The notes beneath the pieces were generated by a model. That model ran no database searches. It was not told the origin of the DNA and saw only the letters and a program-made list of their open reading frames with translations. A stretch of 64,000 bases of DNA from Levilactobacillus bambusae (GTDB lineage Bacteria > Bacillota > Bacilli > Lactobacillales > Lactobacillaceae): contig NZ_QCXQ01000002.1 of NCBI RefSeq assembly GCF_003124125.1, positions 519,068 through 583,067 on the forward strand, given 5' to 3'. The translations under genes were made by a program, and so were the position numbers. Shown one piece after another: positions 58,702-64,000 of the stretch (its first letter is position 1; the number at the start of each line of letters is the position of its first letter).

Positions 58702-60465
58702 ATGCGAAATATGCCAAATCTTGAAGCAGATGAATCACTGAACCACCTCTTTACGTGGAAAAAATTCATGGATTTACTCAATAAATCCAAACCGAAAATG
58801 ACGCTATTAATCGTGGGATTTATCATCAGTCTCATTTCCACCGGAATTAGCCTGATGATTCCCCTCTTCACCAAAAACTTAGTGGATGGGTTTTCCCTTA
58901 AGAATCTCAACGCTGGGTTCATCGCAATCATTGTGGCGGCCTTTCTCATTCAAGCCCTCACCAGTGCCATTTCGAGTTACATGATGGGCGTCATGGGTGA
59001 ACAAACCGTTGCCAACCTGCGGCAGCTAGTCTGGCATAAGATCGTTGATCTGAAGGTTGCTTACTTTGACGACCACCAAACGGGTGAAACCACCAGCCGG
59101 CTAACCAATGATACAACGGTGGTCAAATCCCTCGTGGCCGATCAGCTGCCCTCCTTTATTAGCGGTATCCTCTCCATGGTGGGGGCCTTCATCGTGCTCT
59201 TTCTCATGGATTGGAAAATGACCCTGGTTATTCTAGTAGCCGTTCCCATCGTTGCCCTATTAATGATTCCAATCGGTAACTGGATGCGGAAAATTTCCAT
59301 TCGCTTACAGCGTCAGACGGCCGAGTTCAACAGTTTATCAACGGAGACCCTCAGCGAGGCCCGTCTAGTTAAGGCCTCAAACGGCGAAACCACTGAAATC
59401 AAGAACGGGGACAATGGCATTCAGAACCTCTACCAAACCGGGGTTCAAGAAGCCAAAATCATGGCCATTATCAGCCCAATTATGCTGCTTGCCATGATGG
59501 GGATCCTCGTTGCCGTCATTGGTTACGGCGGAGTTCGGGTCCAGAACGGAACACTAACCATCGGAACCCTAGTGGCTTTCTTGCTGTACCTCTTCCAAAT
59601 TATCGCACCCGCAACCCAATTCTCCCAGTTCTTTACCCAGCTCCAAAAGACCAAGGGCGCCACGGCTAGGTTGAACGATATTTTGGAACAGCCCGTTGAA
59701 GATTTATCCGCGGGTAAAGCAGTTGACGTTTCCGGCCAAACAATTGCCGTTCACGACGTTAGTTTTAACTACGAAGCGGATAAACCGGTTCTAAAGCACA
59801 TTAGTTTTGAAGCGCACCCGAATTCCATCGTGGCATTTGCCGGCCCCAGCGGTTCCGGGAAGTCCACCCTCTTTAGCCTGCTGGAACGGTTCTACCAGCC
59901 AACGTCGGGGGAAATCACACTGGGAACACATCCTATTAACGACATTGCGTTAGAGTCCTGGCGGGGGCAGATTGGCTACGTGGCCCAAGATAGTGCCTTG
60001 TTCACCGGCACAATTCGGCATAACCTTACCTACGGCCTCGACCGGGACGTTTCAGACGATGAACTTTGGCAGGTGTTAAAACTGGCGTTTGCCGATCAAT
60101 TCGTCCGGGACATGCCCGACCAGTTAAACACTCAGGTGGGTGAACGCGGGGTTAAGGTATCTGGCGGGCAGCGGCAACGCTTATCCATCGCCCGGGCCTT
60201 TCTCCGGGACCCTAAAATTTTGATGCTGGATGAAGCAACGGCCAGCTTAGATAGTCAATCCGAAGAGATGGTTCAACGAGCCTTAAATAACCTGATGGCC
60301 CACCGGACCACGCTCGTCATTGCCCACCGTTTATCAACCATAGTGGACGCAGATAAAATTATTTTCATCGAAAATGGTGAAATTACGGGTCAAGGCACGC
60401 ACAAAGAACTATTAGCCACCCACGACCTCTACCGTCAATACGTGGACGAACAATTTAATAACTAA
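58702..60465 (+). CDS. ABC multidrug/lipid exporter, half-transporter (LmrA/BmrA-like)
   Basis: 587 residues. Six membrane helices in the first 320 residues, beginning MTLLIVGFIISLISTGISLM, with the coupling region YFDDHQTGETTSRLTNDT. ATPase domain from about 345: Walker A AFAGPSGSGKSTLFSLLERF, Q-loop YVAQDSALFTGTIRHNL, signature VSGGQRQRLSIARAFL, Walker B ILMLDEATASLDSQSEE and H-loop VIAHRLSTI. Works as a homodimer exporting hydrophobic compounds. ATG 58702 has AGGAGG eight bases upstream, within the end of the MarR gene region; GTG 58693 is less likely. Operon with MarR, closed by a strong terminator. Confidence 0.93.
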   Translation: MRNMPNLEADESLNHLFTWKKFMDLLNKSKPKMTLLIVGFIISLISTGISLMIPLFTKNLVDGFSLKNLNAGFIAIIVAAFLIQALTSAISSYMMGVMGEQTVANLRQLVWHKIVDLKVAYFDDHQTGETTSRLTNDTTVVKSLVADQLPSFISGILSMVGAFIVLFLMDWKMTLVILVAVPIVALLMIPIGNWMRKISIRLQRQTAEFNSLSTETLSEARLVKASNGETTEIKNGDNGIQNLYQTGVQEAKIMAIISPIMLLAMMGILVAVIGYGGVRVQNGTLTIGTLVAFLLYLFQIIAPATQFSQFFTQLQKTKGATARLNDILEQPVEDLSAGKAVDVSGQTIAVHDVSFNYEADKPVLKHISFEAHPNSIVAFAGPSGSGKSTLFSLLERFYQPTSGEITLGTHPINDIALESWRGQIGYVAQDSALFTGTIRHNLTYGLDRDVSDDELWQVLKLAFADQFVRDMPDQLNTQVGERGVKVSGGQRQRLSIARAFLRDPKILMLDEATASLDSQSEEMVQRALNNLMAHRTTLVIAHRLSTIVDADKIIFIENGEITGQGTHKELLATHDLYRQYVDEQFNN

Positions 60466-60471
60466 GGGTTT

Positions 60472-60532
60472 AAACCCCCGTATCCGACCTAGAAATGCAA
60501 TTCTGCCAGCATTTTAGGTGATACGGGGGTTT
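60472..60532. terminator. Bidirectional terminator
   Basis: 13-bp stem AAACCCCCGTATC/GATACGGGGGTTT with inner ACCTAGAAATGC/GCATTTTAGGT; T run on the plus strand, A run on the other side. Confidence 0.88.
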
Positions 60533-60543
60533 TTAATTTGCGG

Positions 60544-60918
60544 TTATGCGTCGGGTTGTTGTTTTAGCTGCTTTAGGTGGGTCAGCTTTTGCTTTAAAAA
60601 CTGTTTTTGCTGCTCGATGTCTGCAATCCGTTTATCCAGTTCGACGTCTAAATGGGTCAGAAAGGTTAGGGCCTCATCCACTTTAGCGGGCGTGAAATCC
60701 GTTTCACTCAGCTGAACAAAGTTTTTCGTTTCCTTCACGGTCGCACCTAGCCGACGAAAATGCACTACCTTATTAACGGCTTCAACGTCCGAATCCGAGT
60801 AGTGCCGAATTCCCTGCTGATCCCGTGTAATAGGCGGCAAAAGGCCTTCGCTTTCATAGTATCGGAGGGTGTTTTTAGAAACCCCGAACCGATCGGCCAC
60901 TTCTTTAATTGAGTACAT
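60544..60918 (-). CDS. MerR-family regulator
   Basis: 124 residues. N-terminal MYSIKEVADRFGVSKNTLRY (1-20) with YESEGLLPPITRDQQGIRHY, the two helix-turn-helix/wing parts of MerR, then SDVEAVNKVVHFRRLGATVKE and a long coiled coil (about 80-118, LDKRIADIEQQKQFLKQKL). No metal-binding Cys, so it belongs with the aldehyde/organic-stress MerR group (AdhR-like). It diverges from the SDR at 61005, whose promoter has a 19-bp spacer, the hallmark of MerR activation. Confidence 0.86.
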   Translation of the reverse strand: MYSIKEVADRFGVSKNTLRYYESEGLLPPITRDQQGIRHYSDSDVEAVNKVVHFRRLGATVKETKNFVQLSETDFTPAKVDEALTFLTHLDVELDKRIADIEQQKQFLKQKLTHLKQLKQQPDA

Positions 60919-60942
60919 AGTAAACTCCCTTCAACTTTTCAC

Positions 60943-60973
60943 TTGCGTTAGTGTAACATGAACGTGCTAGACT
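60943..60973 (+). promoter_or_regulatory. MerR-type promoter with 19-bp spacer
   Basis: TTGCGT (60943-60948), 19-bp spacer, TAGACT (60968-60973). CACT-N6-AGTG (60940-60953 region) overlaps the -35 box. Over-long spacers are typical of promoters that need a MerR protein to twist the DNA. Confidence 0.6.
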
Positions 60974-61004
60974 TGCCATCAACAACTTGAAGGGAAGTTT
61001 TATC

Positions 61005-61763
61005 ATGACAAATACTGAAACCATTACGTTAATCACCGGGGCCAACCGAGGCATGGGTTATGAACTTGCTAAAGCTCTAGGGCAGGCTGGGCAGCACGTC
61101 CTCGTCGGTTCCCGCCGCTTCGATAAGGGCCAGGCTGCCGTTCAGCAGCTCCAAGAAGAAGGCATCACCGCAGACGCCATTCAGCTTGATGCGACAGACC
61201 ACGATTCCATTACCCGGGCCGTTCAACGGGTAAGCGATGAATTTGGCTACCTCACCATCCTCATTAATAATGCCGGGGCTGCCTTCGACAGTCATCACGC
61301 CCCATCTGATTTACCACTTAATATTATTCGCCAAGACTTTGATCTGAACCTCTTCGGGTTAATTGACGTGACCCAGCAGTTCTTACCCCTCCTGAAAAAG
61401 AGCCCGTCCGCTAAAATCATCAATATCTCGAGCATGATGGGATCCATTACTGCCGCACTGGATCCAAATTCAGCCGTTTATCGGGCTAGTGCAGCGGGTT
61501 ACCAGGCCTCAAAATCGGCTGTTAACATGTACTCCGTTCAACTCGCAAAGGAGCTTCAGCGGGACAACCTTCCCATTACGGTCAACCTAATTGATCCCGG
61601 GATGGTTGCCACCCACTTTGGCGGAGTAACACCGGAACAGGCCAAACAAATGGGGGCTCAGCCGCTCGAAGTCGGGATTGCAAGAACGGTTGAACTAGCA
61701 ACGAGCTCCGATAATAACACCTCCGCAACGTTCAGCAACGTTAACGGTCCGGTAGGCTGGTAA
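61005..61763 (+). CDS. Short-chain dehydrogenase (carbonyl reductase type)
   Basis: 252 residues. TLITGANRGMGYELAKALGQ (8-27), VGSRRFDKGQAAV (Arg pair, NADPH), LTILINNAGAAFDSHH (about 86-101), active site INISSMMGSITAALDPNSAVYR with YQASK (Ser-Tyr-Lys) and LIDPGMVATHFGG. Resembles carbonyl reductase-like SDRs. The frame opens at 60987, but ATG 61005 has GAAGGGAAG seven bases upstream. Divergent from a MerR gene and probably activated by it, which hints at an aldehyde or quinone substrate. Confidence 0.86.
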   Translation: MTNTETITLITGANRGMGYELAKALGQAGQHVLVGSRRFDKGQAAVQQLQEEGITADAIQLDATDHDSITRAVQRVSDEFGYLTILINNAGAAFDSHHAPSDLPLNIIRQDFDLNLFGLIDVTQQFLPLLKKSPSAKIINISSMMGSITAALDPNSAVYRASAAGYQASKSAVNMYSVQLAKELQRDNLPITVNLIDPGMVATHFGGVTPEQAKQMGAQPLEVGIARTVELATSSDNNTSATFSNVNGPVGW

Positions 61764-61833
61764 TTTTCCCGTTGGAATTGGGGGCCGTTCATGATACGGT
61801 AAACCTAAATAAACCTTTTTAGGAGGCCCCACC

Positions 61834-62364
61834 ATGCAGATTATTCCAGTTACACCTGATGAATACAAAACCACCGAGCACCTCGTGCAAACTGCCTTTG
61901 CGCCCGTTGAACTATCCGACCACGATGAGCATCGATTGATTAACCGGCTCCGAAACGAGCCCCACTACCACCCGGAATTTGACTTAGTGGCTAAGGATGA
62001 GAATGGGCAAATCATCGGCCATGCGATGCTGTCTGAAATTCAGATTCAGTCCAACTCTCAATCCGTTACGGCCCTTGCTCTCGCTCCCTTAGCCGTCCTG
62101 CCAGAGGCCCAAGGTCAGGGCGTTGGGGGAAGACTCATTGCGGCGCTTGAAACCGCAGCGCGAGAAGCCGACTATCCCGCCATCAGCATCCTCGGTGATC
62201 CCCACTATTACGGTCGGTTTGGGTACGTTCCCGCTAGTCAGTATCAAATTCACGCAAGCTTTGCCGTCCCCGCCGAGTTTTACATGGTTAAACCACTCAC
62301 TCCTCGGGCCCTGGCAGGCGTTACGGGTACCATTTCTTATTTACCCGCGTTTGGGATTGACTAA
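61834..62364 (+). CDS. GNAT-family N-acetyltransferase (YhbS-like)
   Basis: 176 residues. LAPLAVLPEAQGQGVGGRLI (about 86-105) is the acetyl-CoA binding motif A with Q-x-x-G-V-G; ILGDPHYYGRFGYVPASQYQ (about 128-147) is the motif that distinguishes the YhbS group. Substrate unknown. AGGAGG lies seven to eight bases before the ATG. Short gaps separate it from neighbours, but the next gene has its own start region. Confidence 0.88.
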   Translation: MQIIPVTPDEYKTTEHLVQTAFAPVELSDHDEHRLINRLRNEPHYHPEFDLVAKDENGQIIGHAMLSEIQIQSNSQSVTALALAPLAVLPEAQGQGVGGRLIAALETAAREADYPAISILGDPHYYGRFGYVPASQYQIHASFAVPAEFYMVKPLTPRALAGVTGTISYLPAFGID

Positions 62365-62448
62365 TTTTCCGGATAAATTAACCCGTTCATAAATTTATTG
62401 ATAAATTATGCTATGATAATCACATCAATAAAAATTGGAGTGATTATT

Positions 62449-63072
62449 TTGTCAAATCGACCCGCCGATCCAAATATTGAAGCCCTTTCAAAAAAGGACA
62501 TTTTTGATCGAGTTCGGGATGGTGATTGGTATCAGTTCAAACACGAACCCGCCATGCAAAAAATCGTTACCGAGAGTGCCATTCAAATTCAAAAAATTAA
62601 CGACGTGGCTAAAACTGATCCGGATCAGGCACTAACTATGCTGCACGACATCGTCCCCCATTTAGCGGACGATGTCGCCATCCTGTTTCCGATTGCCACG
62701 ATTGAGCACCCTGCCTGTTTAACCGTTGGCCCCGGGACCTTCTTTAACACGGGATTGCAAATTCTCAGTGCTGGCCAGGTGACCATCGGCAGCAACTGCT
62801 TTATTGGCCCGAACTGTCAGCTGTATACCCCCAACCACCATCCATCGGATAAGCTGCTGCGCCGAGATGGTTGGCAGTATGACCTGCCCATTACCATCGG
62901 GGATGACTGCTGGTTTGGAGGGTCAGTCATTGTGCTTCCCGGGGTTACACTCGGGGATAACGTGGTCGTTGGGGCTGGCAGCGTCATTACCAAGGACGTT
63001 CCAAGTGATACCGTGGTTGCAGGGAACCCCGCCCGGCCGATTCAGCACCACGAAAATTCCCCGGCATCTTAA
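62449..63072 (+). CDS. Sugar O-acetyltransferase (maltose/galactoside type)
   Basis: 207 residues. N-terminal maltose-acetyltransferase region (ALSKKDIFDRVRDGDWYQ) and a left-handed beta helix of hexapeptide repeats, e.g. LTVGPGTFFNTGLQILSAGQ, VTIGSNCFIGPNCQLY, catalytic His in YTPNHHPSD (about 124-132), ITIGDDCWFGGSVIVLPGVT and VVVGAGSVITKDVPSDTVVA. Acetyl-CoA dependent acetylation of sugars, probably to expel non-metabolised ones. The frame opens at 62398, but TTG 62449 has GGAG eight bases upstream and matches the family N terminus. Confidence 0.88.
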   Translation: MSNRPADPNIEALSKKDIFDRVRDGDWYQFKHEPAMQKIVTESAIQIQKINDVAKTDPDQALTMLHDIVPHLADDVAILFPIATIEHPACLTVGPGTFFNTGLQILSAGQVTIGSNCFIGPNCQLYTPNHHPSDKLLRRDGWQYDLPITIGDDCWFGGSVIVLPGVTLGDNVVVGAGSVITKDVPSDTVVAGNPARPIQHHENSPAS

Positions 63073-63131
63073 TCGTTGCATCTCCACCCAATTTCAACTA
63101 GACTCTGCGTAAAGCAGAGGAGGTTTTGCCA

Positions 63132-63692
63132 ATGAAACGCCAGGTGATTTTGTTCATCGCCCAGAGCTTGGACGGTTACATTGCCAAACCAGATTTTTCC
63201 GTTGATTTTTTGATGACGGGCGACCCCATCGAACCAGACCACGAATACGATAAACTCATGGCCCAAGTCGATACCGTTATCATGGGAAAAACGACCTATG
63301 ATCAACTCGTCACCGAGTTATCACCCACGCATTATCCCTACGCCAACCAGGAAAGTTATGTTCTAACGTCCCACCCGGAAGACGTCGAAGCAACGGGTAA
63401 CCGGCACTTCATGAATACGGATCCCGTTGCCTTAGTTCAACAACTAAAAAGTCAACCCGGACGCAGCATCTGGATTGTCGGGGGCAGCAGTTTAATTACG
63501 CCGCTCGTCAATGCGGGCCTCATTGACCGCTACCAAATTGCCGTGGTTCCCGTTATCCTAGGTGACGGAATTCCCCTTTTTTCATTGGGCATTCAACCGA
63601 CAACGCTCAACCTAGTCGACGCATTTAAAATTAACGAAATTGCCTATTTAACGTACCAAAAAAAGGGTGTGGAATCACTCGGGAGATCTTGA
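63132..63692 (+). CDS. DHFR/RibD-like reductase ending inside a repeat
   Basis: 186 residues, RibD C-terminal/DHFR fold: VILFIAQSLDGYIAKPDFSV (4-23), DTVIMGKTTYDQL (about 47-59), SIWIVGGSSLITPLVNAGLID (about 114-134) and VVPVILGDGIPLF. NADPH-dependent reductase of unknown substrate; not a true folate reductase. GAGGAGG lies eight bases before ATG 63132. The natural C terminus would be INEIAYLTYQKK; the last nine codons (GVESLGRS and the TGA) are read from a family A repeat that begins at 63665, so the repeat now supplies the stop codon. Confidence 0.86.
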   Translation: MKRQVILFIAQSLDGYIAKPDFSVDFLMTGDPIEPDHEYDKLMAQVDTVIMGKTTYDQLVTELSPTHYPYANQESYVLTSHPEDVEATGNRHFMNTDPVALVQQLKSQPGRSIWIVGGSSLITPLVNAGLIDRYQIAVVPVILGDGIPLFSLGIQPTTLNLVDAFKINEIAYLTYQKKGVESLGRS

Positions 63693-63776
63693 GGATTAAC
63701 GTAAGAAACAAAATATGCTGGGCTTTAGCATAATTTGTTTCTTGGGTTATCCGGAGGGATCTGAGTGATGGAACCC
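63665..63776. repeat. Family A hairpin repeat, copy 6
   Basis: Pairs ATCACTC/GAGTGAT, GATC/GATC and AGAAACAAAATATGCT with AGCATAATTTGTTTCT. Close copy of 29022-29133. Its first 28 bases form the end of the DHFR-like gene. Confidence 0.88.
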
Positions 63777-63783
63777 GACTATA

Positions 63784-63895
63784 AGGTGTGGAAAGCCTCG
63801 GTAACTCTCGAGGATTAACGTAAGCAGCAAATAATACTAAAGCCCAGTATTTTTTGCTGCTTGGGTTAACCGGAAAGAGTTGAGGTTTGGAACCC
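63784..63895. repeat. Family A hairpin repeat, copy 7
   Basis: Pairs AGCCTC/GAGGTT (one G-T), AACTCT/AGAGTT and AGCAGCAAATAATACT with AGTATTTTTTGCTGCT. The loop reads AAAGCCC, the reverse complement of GGGCTTT in copies 4-6, so the tip of the hairpin is inverted. Confidence 0.85.
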
Positions 63896-63902
63896 AACTA
63901 TA

Positions 63903-63960
63903 GGGTGTGGAACCACTCGGGAGATCGTGAGGAATAATGTAAGAAGTAAAATTGGAACCT
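63903..63960. repeat. Family A unit with internal deletion, copy 8
   Basis: GGGTGTGGAACCACTCGGGAGATC...GTAAGAAGTAAAATTGGAACC: the left third fused to the right end, with the central hairpin lost. The last 40 bases of the window hold nothing I recognise. The gap 63693-64000 is otherwise all repeat. Confidence 0.75.
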
Positions 63961-64000
63961 GACTATATTAAAACCCTCCAAAAACACACCAAGATTAGAT

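Noticed and set aside
63631-63897. Open frames on the minus strand inside the family A arrays (also 28985-29354)
   Set aside because: They are produced by the repeats themselves, have no ribosome binding sites and resemble each other only because the repeats do.

Overview
The window looks like chromosomal DNA of a member of the Lactobacillaceae. Moderate GC, strong AGGAGG ribosome binding sites, frequent TTG/GTG starts, catabolite-repression (cre) boxes, a C69 dipeptidase PepD, a DtpT-type peptide transporter, a pdhABCD-lplA operon and many short-chain dehydrogenases all fit. The genus cannot be fixed from the sequence alone. A perfect 16-bp parS palindrome (28015-28030) suggests an origin-proximal chromosomal position. 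I see no rRNA, tRNA, CRISPR array, transposase or prophage gene.

Layout. 0-7 kb: a truncated ribokinase diverges from a probable 2-deoxyribose module (DUF4432 mutarotase-like protein and DeoK; DeoR lies 2.6 kb further on, paired with an NhaC antiporter). The shared intergenic region carries two TTGAA-N6-TTCAA boxes with the geometry of the Bacillus DeoR operator, plus cre sites. 6.7-10 kb: a small alarmone synthetase, then dtpT behind a leader that encodes an aromatic-rich 18-residue peptide, alternative hairpins and an intrinsic terminator, i.e. a probable attenuator. 10-24 kb: two TetR-MMPL exporter pairs and several regulator/oxidoreductase pairs. 24-28 kb: acyl-CoA dehydrogenase-EtfB-EtfA operon opposite an XRE-TPR regulator. 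28-32 kb: parS, oxidoreductases, an SGNH hydrolase. 32-38 kb: the pyruvate dehydrogenase operon with lipoate ligase, under a promoter overlapped by a cre box. 38-44 kb: a polyol/pentitol-type catabolic locus (FGGY kinase, SDR, ROK repressor, GPH symporter); its two outward promoters share a 25-bp operator-like sequence and each has a cre. 44-53 kb: aldo/keto reductase, pentapeptide protein, DUF554 protein, esterase-like hydrolase, a 23-residue membrane mini-protein, PepD, and an AT-richer SDR-AraC pair. 53-56 kb: OpuA-type betaine transporter. 56-64 kb: SDRs, a peptide-deformylase-like protein with an altered motif I, a MarR-ABC exporter pair, a MerR-SDR pair, acetyltransferases and a DHFR-like reductase.

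Two families of structured repeats run through the intergenic regions. Family A (about 112-nt units in tandem at 9.86-10.12, 28.90-29.29 and 63.66-63.96 kb) keeps a fixed skeleton, GGGTGTGGAA...GAGGATTAAC...TGGGCTTTA...GGTTAACC...GGAACCC, while three separate stem segments change sequence from copy to copy and keep pairing. This is compensatory variation that implies a folded RNA or a hairpin DNA substrate. Family B (20.5, 37.8, 53.0, 57.9 kb, relatives at 19.3 and 44.3-44.5 kb) behaves similarly around conserved CTGAACGTCTTA and AATCCGATC segments. Family A and the dtpT attenuator are the best candidates for undescribed biology here. Much of the rest is a repeated theme: a one-component regulator (TetR, MarR, MerR, AraC) next to a single oxidoreductase or exporter, with an inverted-repeat operator visible in the promoter.
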